From: Trichosphaerium sp. ATCC 40318
Lineage: Eukaryota; Discosea; Flabellinia; Trichosidae
Length of the DNA: 64,000 nt
Assembly: GCA_038496445.1 (NCBI GenBank)
Contig: JALMLS010000194.1
Location: forward strand, 62,001-126,000
Direction of reading: 5' to 3'
Part shown: piece by piece, positions 36,601-48,754 of the stretch
How positions within the stretch are numbered: the stretch's first letter is position 1
How the letters are laid out: the number at the start of each line of letters is the position of its first letter
The notes under the pieces: model-generated
Seen by the model: only the letters and a program-made list of their open reading frames with translations
Told to the model about the DNA's origin: nothing
Databases searched by the model: none
Translations under genes and position numbers: made by a program

Positions 36601-37918
36601 ATCCAATACTTTCTTGTCCTCAGGGCCAGGTAGGTAGTTGGCACATTGGATCAAATATATACAAATACGATGGTAGCTATCCTCATCAATGAACTCTTCA
36701 AAAAAAAACATGTCAGAAAAAAAAAAACACGCTTGAAAAAACAAAACGAATAAAAAAAAAAAGCGAAAGCATACCAAGGATTTTCTCGAGTTGTTCTACT
36801 TCTAGAAGTAAATCACAGGCCTCTGGTCTGGCGTTGTGTGTTACATAGTATGGTACGATTTCTTCAACAAGGGCCATAATCTTTGGTTCAGCACCCTATA
36901 ACAAACAGAGTCAGTAAAAAGAAAAATTAAAAAAAAAAAATAACTTCACACAAAAAACCAACAAAGGCAAACAATTTCAACCAAAAAAAATCAATAAAGA
37001 ATGACTCTATAAGGACGTACTTTATCATCATATTCTGCCGCAATCTCAGCGGATAGATGCCTAAAATATTAATGTCAGAGAATAAAATCAAGAACATTTA
37101 ATAGAGATAGTCTGTAACTCCACAAAAAAATGAAAACAAAAAAAAAAAAACTCAAAACAGTTTTTGGCGTTACAAAATATTTGTCGGCGCAGCCGTTTAG
37201 GCTGTAAACGCTATATAACGTTAACTGAAGCGATACTGTACGCTATAATAATTTTTGAAGCGTTTTGTTATTTTATCTCTTTAAAAGCCGTTTAACGGGG
37301 TATATGAGTTACGTACTGAACGTATTCGTGTCCCCACTCGCCAACGTCGCCACCAAGACCGCTTAGACGATAAGTTAAGCATAAACGTTCTGTGTTTGGT
37401 ATCGTCATAGAGAGTACTGATAGTATATCTGAGAGCATTTTCTAAGGTATGTGAGATTTTGAACGTCTTTCGAAATTAAAACGGCTGAATAAGCGCAAAA
37501 AATACTCCAGTAGTGTTTTCCAAGCGCTTTGTAACCATGTAGGCAGTTATTGATTGTTTTGCCCACGCACCTTATTTTCGCCGTCTGGCATCTCGTTGTG
37601 TGCTTCCTTTAGCGTATCAACGTGTGGGCTCAAAAACTTGAGTGGTTTAGGGACAGAGGTCATTGAGGAAGTGGACTCTCTGATCGCTTTTTTCATCAGT
37701 TTTAACCCATTAGCTGCAATATCGGATGAGTTATCTTGCACTGAGCCAACGAGCGTTTCTAATTCTTCCTTTAAACGCCTATCTTCATCTGTCTACAACA
37801 AATAATTGGCGTTTAATTATTATTTGATGATTTAAACTACCAGGTCATCATCCTCTGTATCTGGCTTCTTTGTGTTGGTTTTTTCTTCTGGTACTGTTTT
37901 CTTTTGCTCTGTTTCCAT
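33651..37918 (-). CDS. RPN1: 26S proteasome regulatory subunit RPN1 (PSMD2)
   Basis: A multi-exon gene starting [18 protein letters not shown]. The N-terminal part carries [18 protein letters not shown], diagnostic for RPN1. The proteasome/cyclosome repeats follow: [59 protein letters not shown] and [15 protein letters not shown]. The C-terminal end reads [19 protein letters not shown] then T-G-F-Q-T-H-T-T-P-V-L-L and [19 protein letters not shown]1 is the largest base subunit of the 19S particle. It binds ubiquitin receptors and shuttle factors and contacts the ATPase ring. An acidic run lies near 36160 ([13 protein letters not shown]). Length (about 900 residues) is normal for the family. 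It is head-to-head with the PAM18-like gene, 231 bases apart. Confidence 0.93.
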
Positions 37919-38149
37919 TGTTAGGTGACTGCGCGGTACGCCTACTGGATTTTTGTCAACAAATTAAAAGTTGATTCTAAGTCTTAAAAAATGCTCACTT
38001 AAAGTCTAAGCTCAGCCTATGGTGATGTAGTAGTGCTAGAGAGTATAAGCAGTTGTTAAATGGTACATTAGCAATCAATTTAATAATTTGTGAGCTGTTT
38101 GGTTTAAACTTTGGTGTAGGCTTACCTCGTAGTTACCGGAACCGCCCTT
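37919..38149. promoter_or_regulatory. Divergent promoter region between RPN1 and the J-protein gene
   Basis: 231 bases lie between two opposed start codons, so both promoters must be here. No specific box was recognised. Confidence 0.5.
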
Positions 38150-41100
38150 ATGGTGGGTACCGTTTCGTATGGTACTTTAGCGCTTATTTTTTGTATTTTG
38201 ATACTTACTGCTGTAATAGCGCATATACGCTTGAATCACGGTACCTTTAGGAAATTCGTTACGTTAGTGCAAAACTTTCTTGTATTCGTCCCAAACACTC
38301 ATAATCTCGTAGGGAGAAGGCGACAAAGCATGATATCAAAAGATTCAAGGTGCTATTGGAGCGCCTCGAAGCGTATGAAAAAGTGGCTATGGAACACGCT
38401 AAAGAGCTTAATTATGATCACGACAAAGCTATGAGGCAGGAAGTCGCCAAAGACATGAAGTGCGCACCTTGTTCAGCCCAAAAATGCTTGTTTAGCTCTA
38501 AACCTATTTTAACGCTCATTTTAGAGACAGCGAAGGCAGTAAAAAGAAGGCAAAAAAGGCAAAAAGCAAAGACAGAAATGTTGACATAAAGGATCCCAAA
38601 AACGCTTCTAAGCAACCTATACCAGAAGATTTTTATGATGGATGTACGTGTAACCATTCAGATGGCTTTTAATTAGTAAACTGACAAAAAACCCATTTTC
38701 TCTCTTGTGTCACGCTGCAACTGGCTTTATTTGATCTCTAACCAATTATTTCTTTGTAGCTTTTCAAGGTGACATGACTAAAGAGGAGGCAGCTCTTATT
38801 CTAGCTATGAATCCAGCGTATGTTTAGTTTTCTTTATTATTTTTTTTAACTCTCGCTTATTATTGCTTTTTCACTTTTTCACGTACTTATGACGCTTAGT
38901 GATTGGTCTGATAAGAAGAAAGTGACTACTGCTCATCGTAAACTCATGCTTTTGAATCACCCGGATAACGGAGGATCGAATTTTCTTGCTACAAAGATCA
39001 ATGAAGCGAAAGATATTTTGATAGATGGTATCGAGCGTGGAGACACTGACGACCTCTCTGGTGCAAGTGATGAGCGTAAAGAAGAGATTAGAAAAGAAAA
39101 AGAGGAAGAAAAGGCAAGACAAGCTGCTGAAGAGAAAGGCGAAGATGAAGAAAAGGAAAAAGAAGACGAAGACGATGAAGTAGCAGGTACCTATTCTTCT
39201 TAGTTTTCATCGTTTATAGTACAATATACGTAAAGTTCTGACCTTTTTCGTTTTGTTAAGATGATCTTTCCGCTACTATGGGTATGGGTGATTTAGGAGG
39301 CTCTAGTGAGGCCTCGGAAACTAAAGATACAGATGAAGAAGTAATAAAAATTAAGCAAGAAGCAGATGCCCGTTTAAGAAAAATGAGTGAGCTTTCTATG
39401 GATTTCCCTGATAAAACAGAATTGAAGACGCTGAGCGTAGAGGAACTATTGGGTGAAGTCAAATCAGTAAAACGTCCAACAGTTTATGAATGGTATGAAG
39501 CTTCTAAGGGCGTAATGTATGATTACGGTGTAATGGGTACGTGCAATGATAGTTACTTTGAAAGGGCTGTTTTTTCAATCATTTTTTTTTCTTGTCTACG
39601 CGAGACAACGTGTAGTGCTTGGCTACGTGTTGACTGACTTTTTCATGTAGGCCTTGAAAGAGCCTCAAAATACTTTAAAGACCAACGTAGAGGTGTAAAG
39701 AAAAGCTATAGGAGGATGCGAGGTGTTTCAACGCCTAGAGAAGCAATGCAGATCTTGCAACATTTTTTTGGCACCACGCTTGGCTTAGGATATTACTTTA
39801 GCTATGTTTTACTCCAGAGGAAGCGTATACCTACCCCAAGTCCATACAAGAAAGAAAGACGAGCATTGTATATGTCGCAGTTGATGCGCTCAATTCGCAG
39901 GCTACGTCGTGCAGCAGTTGATCGGTACTGTGTGAGAGTCTTATATAACGATAAAATCGTACAGCTGGATCCTATCCGGGGATTTATCTTCAACCTCTAC
40001 AAAGAGGCACAAGAGGACAACGATAGGTATAGTGACCCGTATATTGAAGCCAGAGATGCTTATAACAGAGAACTGTTCAAACAAGTTTGTATATTAAAAG
40101 AACGCGGTATTGACGTACAAGGCATCATAGACGCAGCGTTGACAGAGGAGAAGCTTGAAAAGCAGTATAGAGATAGTATTGCTAAAATGAACGCAAGAGT
40201 GGAAAGAACACGAGATGCTATAGCCAAAGCGCATGTAGCGCAAAACAATACCGAATCAATTCCCACACAAACACCCGAATCCCCACCCATGCCGGCTTAT
40301 CAAGAAACTCCACTACCAAAGTATGAGGCTGAGATATCGAGGGTGAGGATGGAAATGGAACAAGAAAAGCGAAAGATTGATGCGATGTTTAAAAACATTG
40401 AAGATGATGCTCAGATTGAGTATACTGCTAGACTTGCTTTTGAAGATAAGAGAGATGCTCTTCTTGTTGAGGAAGAGAAGAAGAAGCAGGAAGAAATCAT
40501 CAAAGCAGAGAAGCAAAGAGAAAAGGACATGAAAGACCCTGTTAAGAGGAAGAAGATTGAAAAAGAAGAAGCTGAAGCAATTAGAGAAGATAATGAATTA
40601 AGAGCAAGGTGGGGGTTACCTAAGAATGAGAAGATCCTCAGTGAGAAGGAGAAGGCTATTGTGGAAGCTGAGAAGGCTAAAGAAGCAGCTGAGAATGAAG
40701 GTGAAGAAGAAGGAGAAGAAGAATTATCAAAAGCTGATGGTGAGCGTGCTGATAAGAAAAAGAAGGAAGCAGAAGCTGCTGCTAAAGAGGCTGAGAAAAA
40801 AGCTGCCAAGGAGAAAGAAGAGGAAGAAGAGAGGTTAAAGAAGGTTGAAGAAGAAAATAAGAAGAGAATTGAAGCTACAAGAAAGAAGCTCAAGTCTTTG
40901 GATAAGCAGTATACCATGCAAGCAAAAAAGAAGGTTCATTTTGATCGTATAAAGTTTGAGAAAGAAATGCAAGCTGAGATGAATGATAAGCAAGCAGAGA
41001 CATTAGAAATTCAGATACGTGAATCATTACGTGCTGTTGAACCTCTTCCTATTCCAAAACCAACAAGTGGTGCTTTTGAGAGGTTCTCAGAAGTTCCTGA

Positions 41101-41332
41101 TGATTTCGTCTTGAAAGACAGCGTACTTGGTGAGTATGTTCCTCCTCATAGAACTGTTCGTGGGTTCTTAAAGAGAGCTCTTGTTCCTCCTCCTACTTTA
41201 TCTCAAGCTGAAGAAAAACTCTTCTCTTGGTCTAAGGCTTTGAAGGAGCTTGAAGAAATTGAACAAAATAAATCGGGAGATAACACTGATACTAAGAAAA
41301 ACCAAGAAGAGAAGAAGGAAAATGAGGCATAA
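38150..41332 (+). CDS. TIM14/PAM18-type J protein with long coiled-coil C-terminal extension
   Basis: Exon 1 encodes an N-terminal membrane helix (GTLALIFCILILTAVIAHI). A lysine-rich helix follows, then F-Q-G-D-M-T-K-E-E-A-A-L-I-L-A-M-N-P, then KKVTTAHRKLMLLNHPDNGG and S-N-F-L-A-T-K-I-N-E-A-K-D-I-L. These are the hallmarks of TIM14/PAM18 and DNAJC15/19 J domains, with HPD intact. Normal PAM18 stimulates mitochondrial Hsp70 at the TIM23 import motor and ends right after the J domain. Here the protein goes on for some 700 residues: an acidic, lysine-rich region, a middle part (RASKYFKDQRRGVKKSYRRM ... FGTTLGLGYYFSYVLLQ) and a long E/K/A coiled coil (40330-40920). The last large exon is about 39650-41332. 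The donor after exon 1 (GTTAGT, 38265) is inferred from frame. The extension may instead point to an ER or plastid location. Confidence 0.75.
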
Positions 41333-41715
41333 AATTTTTTTTGCGTCATCCATCTTTTTTTTTCCTTTCTGGTTTTCTTTGTAATTGCTTGTGTATACAC
41401 CCCTTTTTGACCAGTATTTAATTGTTGTTATATTGTTTATGGTTATTATGATTGTTACAGGCAGTTTTGAAAGGATTTTAGAGAGGTGTTGGTGAGGTTT
41501 TGTTCAAAGAAAGTAACTGAGACTTTTGGTTGTTTTTTGAGAGTTTGGGTTTTATTCTCTGTTTTTTTTTTGTTTTCTAGTGAACACACGCAACAACGTT
41601 ATCATTAAAAAAAAGGCACGTGTATTATGTGGAAAATAAAGGTGAACACATAAAGGAAATATGGGTACACCCAAAAGAGCCCAAAAGGAAATATTGGGCG
41701 TTGCTGTTCTTTTTT
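41333..41715. other. Intergenic region between convergent genes, nothing seen
   Basis: T-rich 3' flanks of the J-protein and carbonic anhydrase genes. No coding signal or repeat was recognised. Confidence 0.5.
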
Positions 41716-43696
41716 TTAATCTTTGTCTTCAATCTCATCGTAATCAGTACGCTTTCCAACTCTGGTTGTCATGAGCACGACAATACCCATAAGTACGAAA
41801 CAAGTAAGTCCACCGATGATGATACCAATAACGAGACCAATTGGTGCCTTTTTCCTTGGAATAATCACCTCTAAAGAAAAAACAAATTAGTCTTGTAATT
41901 TCTTCGTAAGATAGAAAACCAAAAAAAAACTCCCAAAGTCGGGTGACGCCAAAAAAATTCACTTTTTGTCCGTACCAGGTGCCCAATGATAAACTGTTCT
42001 GTTTGCTATTGGTTGTACAGGTCTGAAGTTACCATTCATTACAGGTACAGTAGCCAGAGCGTTGAGTTGTTGTTGAGTGATACCAACAATGTCTTGCATT
42101 ATAAACCATTGTACTTTTTCATCACATTGTGGAGTGGTTAGAGATCCAAAATAATGGAAGTAGCCTTTGCTGCTAACGTGTTTCATGACGTCGCCCATCT
42201 AAAGTAGAATCGTTAAAAAATGCCAATTAACTACGCTTCGAATTAACAAAAAAAAACCAAAAAGCACGTGATTTGTAATGTAAATTTTGTTGACCTAATT
42301 TTGTATCACGTGATTTTTGTAAATGGTAAATAAACACAAGAGCCCGTCTTAGGTCAAATTTATATGAGTTCTGCGCCTGAGGCATTCAACTAGTTCATTT
42401 CTCTAACGTATGAAAATCACGTGATTTTTTTGAAACTGATTTTTTTTTTTTTGCGAACAAAAGCGGAAATTTTTTTGTTTTGAAAATGTACGTTAAACTC
42501 GATAGGCAATGACACGCTAGTGTTGACTTCTTTTAGAAGTGGTGTTTCGTCATCGATCTAAGGAGAAAATGAGGTTGTTTCGGCTTCTAAAAAAGAAGGT
42601 TTTAAAAATTTACCCTTTGGATGAACGGATCAGGTGTTGCGCCGTCTGTAACATTGTACATTACAGCCACTACAGCGTATTCAATACCAGAGATATTCTT
42701 TTGGTGTACCTAAAGAACAAAAGTTAAGCGACTGGTAAAGGGTCCTACTGAGTCTAATAAAACTGTCTGCAGGCTATGTAGTAATTTGTGCGCTCCAAAA
42801 GACGTATGAACGGTATGTTTACGTACAAAATGTACTTCCAAGGCAACTTGTTTTCCGTCAACAGTATGTTCGCTCTTTGAGTGTAAATGAATCTGTACGA
42901 GTTCGTATGCCTCAGTGAGTGGTCCACCTGTTACTTCCATAACACCAGATTGAGATACATTCACTACAAACAAAAAAAAAATTAGAAAAAAACCGAAAGG
43001 TAACCGACTAAAATCTTTGCTTACCAAACAATGTATGACCGTTGTTTTGGATTGTATGTCCAGTATTAACTCGGTAGTTAGCGGTCTAAAACACTGGATT
43101 AGAGCTCAACCACGGAATCTTAAAGGGAGACAAGTAGGAGTTAAAGTGGGTTCGTACAAGCGGTTTTAGAGGCGGCTCCATTGCTGTCGAAACGTTTAAT
43201 TTTAAAATGTTAATAGGTGATTGGCTCGTTCCTCCACACTGGGAATCTAAGGGAGATTGTAAGCGTTTATTGATAGTGGGAAGTAAATAGTCAATTTTAG
43301 GGGACGGTTCGCTAGAACTCACTCGAAACAGCTTTTGTAATACATTGAGAAGTTGAAAGGCACAAAAGAAGAAAAATATCAAAAAAAAAAATGTTGAAAT
43401 CCGAAAAAAAAGTTTTGGTCTATTTCATCAACACGTGACTAGTTATAAATTCAAAACAAAGAAATGGTATTAACAGGTTAAAAAAAACTGTGTTGGCACA
43501 GAACCGCCTTTTTTTGTTGGCAGAAATGGCCGTTAGCCTTTTAATGGGTCTCAACAAGTGTATTCGTACCAGGACATATGTCTGCCCAGTTTTGTGGTGA
43601 AGTAGGTCCTGTGGTGTCGTATGACCAGTCTTCGCATGTTTGAGATAAAGCTACTGTAGCGATAGCAAGGGTGATGAACAAGTGAAGAGCACTCAT
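41716..43696 (-). CDS. Alpha carbonic anhydrase, membrane-anchored
   Basis: The start at 43694-43696 gives a signal peptide (MSALHLFITLAIATVALS). The enzyme domain follows: CGGTSQSPINI (about 43200-43240), then IHLHSKSEHTVDGKQVALEV with H-F-V (about 42830-42900), which supplies the three zinc-binding histidines. Next are HQKNISGIEYAVVAVMYNV and Y-F-H-Y-F-G-S-L-T-T-P-Q-C (about 42100-42160) with the catalytic-site threonine. It catalyses reversible hydration of CO2. After the domain a single helix (PIGLVIGIIIGGLTCFVLMG) and a short cytoplasmic tail ending Y-D-E-I-E-D-K-D make it a type I membrane protein with the enzyme outside the cell. Seven or so exons; several introns contain ATCACGTGAT. 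Confidence 0.9.
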
Positions 43697-44322
43697 TGGG
43701 CAGTCAGAGTTGTTTAGGCAATAGAAAACTAAACTTATTGTTTAGGACTTGTTTCCTTAAGGCATTGTGTACGCTTTTCTTTCCACAGCTTTTTACGTGT
43801 CTTTATGCCGATGAATGAGTGTTAATACACTCTGTTATTATAGTTGCATTGGAAGGTTTCTGTGTCACGTTGAGTATCACGTGAACGATAATGCTGAAAC
43901 TCAAAAAAAAAAAGGTGTCAAAACGCGAAAATGCAAATTACTAACAACCGAACCACGTGTATTATGTATTCTCAGCGCATTTCTCACTATAATTATATTG
44001 TCCTTTTGGCCCTTTATGCTTCTGAAAAGCAATTAAACCAGAAAAGCGTAAAAATCACATACATAGAGCAACACATGAGTACAAAGCGCTTCACGTATAT
44101 TTTACGAAGCTATTTGAGAAAGTGGAACACTTCCCTTTAAAATCCATCCTATTGTTACCAGGCTGCCTTGATTCCCTCGCCAAACCCTGTTTAGTTTATC
44201 AAGGCCTACCGCGCAGATAGACAACAGCCAAGTAGCATATTGTATTCGTTGTCGGCAAAAAAAAGTGTCAAACACAAAGAATACTAATTTTCTAGCTTTC
44301 TGGTAGAATTTTTAATTGTAAC
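43697..44322. other. Divergent intergenic region, no gene seen
   Basis: Upstream region of carbonic anhydrase (minus) and R7 (plus). Contains CACGTG at about 43867, 43878 and 43963. Short open frames here do not resemble proteins. Confidence 0.45.
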
Positions 44323-44388
44323 TTGAGGCTTTTGTTGGTCCTCGTCTGGTAAAGTCTACGACAAAAACGACCTTTAAACACGTGATCT
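44323..44388 (+). promoter_or_regulatory. Promoter-proximal segment shared by R7 and R6
   Basis: This matches 31341-31407 upstream of R6, including the CACGTGATCT just before the ATG. The shared block ends upstream at about 44323. Confidence 0.7.
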
Positions 44389-46181
44389 ATGGCAGAACCT
44401 CGCACTTCGTCTGTTAATTTACAATATGTTAACCGTTTGGCCGCTTCGGGCCATTCAATGGTAATCGCAGACGATGGCTTTGTTTACACGTGGGGACTAA
44501 ACAGACACCGTCAATTGGGTAACACAGACGTAAAAAAGAGTTCTATCGCAAGACCAATAAAGTCAGTCACAAATATCGTCTGTATTGCTGCTGGATTCAA
44601 TCATAGCCTTGCAGTTGATTCAAACGGTATTGTGTATGCATGGGGATATAATTCAGGTGGCGTATTGGGTCTGGGTCACTTTGCGTCACCTGTTTCGTCA
44701 CCAACACGTGTTCCAAATCTCAACAATATAACGAAAGTCTCTGCCGATTGTGTGAGTATGGCGTTATCACAAACAGGTCATGTCTACTCTTGGGGATACA
44801 ATGAATATCAGGGATTGGGTCATTCATTCGACAAGTTGAAAGTTTTATCACCAGCGGTTATTCCAAATCTTCAAAATGTTCAAAAAATTCAAACTAACTC
44901 GCATGTAAGTGGAGCAATGACGTCAACAGGTCATGTCTTTCTTTGGGGAACAACAGATAATGAAGCAATAGATAAATTGTTATTCTTGAAACCAAAGACA
45001 ATTTCACGTGTTCCAAGTATTGATGATGCCACTGATATTGTCATTGGTGTTAGTCATGTACTTGTTCTCCTCAAGTCAGGACAAGTATTTTCTTTTGGAG
45101 ACAACTTCAATGGGTGTCTTGGGTTGGGTATTGATCGCGAGTATGGTCAGGGTATCATCAAAGGACTCAATAACATCAAATCTGTACATGCTGGTGTGTG
45201 GACATCATTTGCGATTGATGATGAAGGTTGTTTGTTTGGTTGGGGTAAAGGGAAATGGATTGATTCGTTCTCATCAAACAAACCATTAAAATTATCTGGA
45301 AAATATCTTGAGTTTGCCAATAAACGACATCATTACTTGGCAATATCTCATGACTTCAAGTTGGTTACAGGCGGTAGTAACAATTATAGTGAATCTTCAC
45401 CACAAGCATTGACTTTTAACAACTACAAAAAGGTACTTCAGAATTTGATAATAGATTGTTGTTTAACTGTTTGTTTAGGTAATCCAAACCTCAGTTGACA
45501 CTTTAGAAAAGATACGTAAAGAGCTGAAACAAGACCCAAAACACAATTACACATCAATTGATGGTGGTGGAGAATACACCAAGTTTGGAGATGCTCCAGA
45601 GCACATTGATATGATCAAAGATGCCCTTGAAGCCTTTGAAATACAACAGAATGAAGAAGAATACATCAATGTACGTCAACAAAAAAAAAACGAGAGAAAA
45701 GAGGTAAATGTATGTATCCTAAACCATTCTCATAGCCTCACAATGATCCGAGTGACATCATTCTACCATCACCTGATGAAAGTACAATAACTCCATTGCG
45801 TGATGTGAACATAGCATTACCTGACGAGTCATGGATTGACAAACCCAATGTGTCGGTTGTTAATACCAAGGTACGTATACAGTTTCGTTTGTATGTATCA
45901 CAAACTTTTTTATTTAGCCAACATTTACTCATCCACATGATATCATATCAATCGCTGCTTCAACTACTCCAACTCCTATGCTCCAAAACGTTGAAGTTGA
46001 TTGGGTGCGAGTATTAATGAAGTTGGGTATTCCAAGTAAGCGAGCCCAAGAGCTTGGATCATTGATGAATGATGCAGGCGCAACAATTGATGAAATTGAT
46101 AAAGATATATTGAAAGAACTTGGATTCAGCTTGATGGAACGTATCAAGGTCATAAAAGCAAAGAGAAATAATCTTCTTTAG
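44389..46181 (+). CDS. R7: RCC1 beta-propeller with SAM-like C-terminus
   Basis: Exon 1 (44389-45432) encodes seven blades. In the first, A-A-S-G-H-S-M replaces A-T-G-x-x-H-S-M, one codon shorter. The linker exon begins 45479 (VIQTSVDTLEKIRKELKQDP) and has a different N-terminal half from R1-R5. The next exon ends SWIDKPNVSV, and the last (about 45920-46181) gives a typical SAM-like domain, DWVRVLMKLGIPSKRAQELG ... LGFSLMERIKVIKAK. The frame is open throughout. It shares its promoter-proximal block with R6 and its 3' half with R8. Confidence 0.85.
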
Positions 46182-46640
46182 TAATACTGTTTGCAATGTT
46201 AGAATAGAAATAGTATAGTTCTTATTTTACCAAGCCTATTGTGTACCTCTCAGGATTTTCTTTTTGTTGTGCTGTTCTAAATGGAGCCCTGTTGTTTAAG
46301 TATGAGGTCGACTGTATATTTTGCTTCTAGAGACAGTAGTACTTTAATTAGCTTTTTGAGTCCTTATACTCTCGTTCATATAAAGTAACAGTCATAGCCC
46401 GAGAGGCATCCATTCATTTGTTAGAAATTATCGCTTGTACAATAAAACTAAACACTTTTTGATATGCAATCCATAACCTGTAGGCGCTACTAAACAAGTT
46501 GGCATACACTACTTTATTGTGGGACGTATGATAATGACTAGGTCGCATTGTTTTTACTAGTGGCAATGAAACTTCAGTTACATTATTTCAATTTTGTGAA
46601 TCGAAACTTAACGCTATCCTCATTCTACGATTACGTCAAC
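46182..46640. other. Intergenic region, no gene seen
   Basis: 3' flank of R7. The first bases after the stop (AATACTGTTTGCAATGTTAG) recur after R8, showing that the duplicated block includes the 3' flank. Nothing else was recognised. Confidence 0.5.
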
Positions 46641-46649
46641 AACTTTATG

Positions 46650-46930
46650 AACAAACTGATTTGTAAATGGCTTAAGAGAAGGAAGCCATAAGGTATGGCA
46701 TGCAAATGGTATACCCTTATGGCACATGCACATTACTCCAATAATAAGCTTGAAGGCAAGTATAAGAGCTAGTATGACAGAGGTTCACTGTATGATAGCT
46801 GTGTTCGTAATCAATTTGTATTCCAATAGTGGTGGCTTGGTAAGACAGTATCATTACATTAATGGTAAACGAAATGGAGAATACACAAGCTGGTATAAAA
46901 GGGTAGGGAGTTAAAAGAATGTTGTATTAA
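46650..46930 (+). pseudogene. Degenerate MORN/YwqK-like repeat fragment
   Basis: In shifting frames one reads V-W-H-A-N-G-I-P-L-W-H, N-N-K-L-E-G-K-Y-K-S, Y-D-R-G-S-L-Y-D and R-Q-Y-H-Y-I-N-G-K-R-N-G-E-Y-T-S-W-Y. This is the MORN_2 rhythm, with stops and frame changes in between. It is the third such relic in the array and is upstream of R8. Confidence 0.6.
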
Positions 46931-47118
46931 TGATGATCTAAGTGGTGTTGGTGAGTTCAGTTGAACGTTTATTGCTTAATTTTAGTCACAGGATTATGGT
47001 TTTTTTCTAGTTCACCACTCAAGGTACATTAACGGGTTTTTACAGTGGGACTAAAATGAATTAAACCTTGTTTCAGGTATTGCCACTACTATTTGTTTGT
47101 GAAACAGATATTATTTAC

Positions 47119-48754
47119 GGCAGAACCTCAAACTGGGTCGGTTAATTTACAATATGTTAACCGTTTGGCCACTGGTTTACACCATTCAATGGTAATCGCA
47201 GACGATGGCTTTGTTTACACGTGGGGACAAAACAAACAGCGCCAATTGGGTAATACAGACAAAGAAAAGAGTTCTATCGCAAGACCAATAAAATCACTCA
47301 TAAATATCGTCTGTATTGCTGCTGGATGGTCTCACAGTCTTGCTGTTGACGCAAATGGTGTTGTATATTCATGGGGCCATAATTCATTCGGCCAATTGGG
47401 TCTGGGTGACTTTGCGTCTGTTTTATCGCCAACACGTGTTCCAAATCTCCCAAAAATCACTCAAGTCACTGCTTCTTGGGCGAGTATGGCGTTATCACAA
47501 ACAGGTCATGTCTACTCATGGGGATACAACTTCTATCATGGATTGGGTCATTCACTCAACACAAAGAAAGTAAACTCACCAAAACGTATTCCAAGCCTAG
47601 ATCATGTCAAGAAAATTCAAACTAATTGGCTTGGTACATGTGGAGCAATGACATCAACAGGACATGTCTTTCTTTGGGGAACAACAAAAGAAGAAGAAAA
47701 AGATAAACCATTATTCTTGAATCCAAAGACAATTTCATGTGTTCTAAGTATTGATGATGCCACTGATATTGCCATTGGCGGCTATCATGTACTTGTTCTC
47801 CTCAAGTCAGGACAAGTATTTTCTTTTGGAAACAACTTCAAAGGGTGTCTTGGGTTGGGTATTGATAACAGTGATGGCCAGGGTATCATCAAAGGACTCA
47901 ATAACATTGTATCTGTGCACGCCGGTCAGTGGTCATCGTTTGCAATTGATGATGAAGGTTGTTTGTTTGGTTGGGGTCATGGGAAATGGATTGATTCGTT
48001 CAAATCAAACAAACCATTAAAATTACCTGGAAAATATCTTGAGTTTGCCAATAAACGATTTCATTACTTGGCAATATCTCGTGACTTCAAGTTGGTTACA
48101 GGTGGCAATAACGATTATGGTGAATCTTCACCACAAGCATTGACTTTTAACAACTACAAAAAGGTACTTCAAAATTTGATAATAGATTGTTGTTTAACTG
48201 TTTGTTTTAGGTAATCCAAACCTCAGTTGACACTTTAGAAAAGATACGTAAAGAGTTGAAACAAGACCCAAAACACAAGTTCACATCAATTGATGCTGGT
48301 CGAGAATACGCCAAGTTTGGAGATGCTCCAGAGCACATTGATATGATCAAAGATGCCCTTGAAGCCTTTGAAATACAACAAAATGAAGAATACATCAATG
48401 TACGTCAACAGAAAAGAGGTAAATACATGTATTCCTAAATCATTCTCATAGCCTCACAATGATCCGAGTGACATCGTTCTACCATCTCCTAATGAAAGTA
48501 CAATAACTCCATTGTGTGATGTGAACATGGTATTACCTGACAAGTCATGGATTGACAAAACGTTTGAACATGATTGGGTGTCAGCATTGACAAGGCTGGG
48601 TATTACAAGCAATAGAGCCCAAGAGCTTGGATCATTGATGAATGAGCTTGGTATTCAACTGAACGAAATTGATCAAGATGTATTGAAAGAACTTGGATTC
48701 AGCTTGATGGAACGTATCAAGGTCACAAAAGCAAAGAGAAATAACCTTTTTTAG
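47119..48754 (+). pseudogene. R8: RCC1-SAM gene without its ATG start
   Basis: At the position of the family ATG the sequence reads ACG-GCA-GAA-CCT (47117-47128), so the usual start is lost. The frame is open upstream only to a TTG (47093) and the first in-frame ATG lies at about 47188, inside blade 1. The seven blades are otherwise complete, with blade 4 reading Q-T-N-W-L-G-T-C-G-A-M. The motif exon is fused to the SAM exon: SWIDK runs directly into T-F-E-H-D-W-V-S-A-L, so the intron and half of the motif are deleted (about 48560). The SAM-like domain stays in frame to 48754. Upstream sequence is unrelated to other RCC1 promoters, and an AG acceptor-like site lies at 47075-47076. A non-AUG start or a new 5' exon could rescue it. 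Confidence 0.7.
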
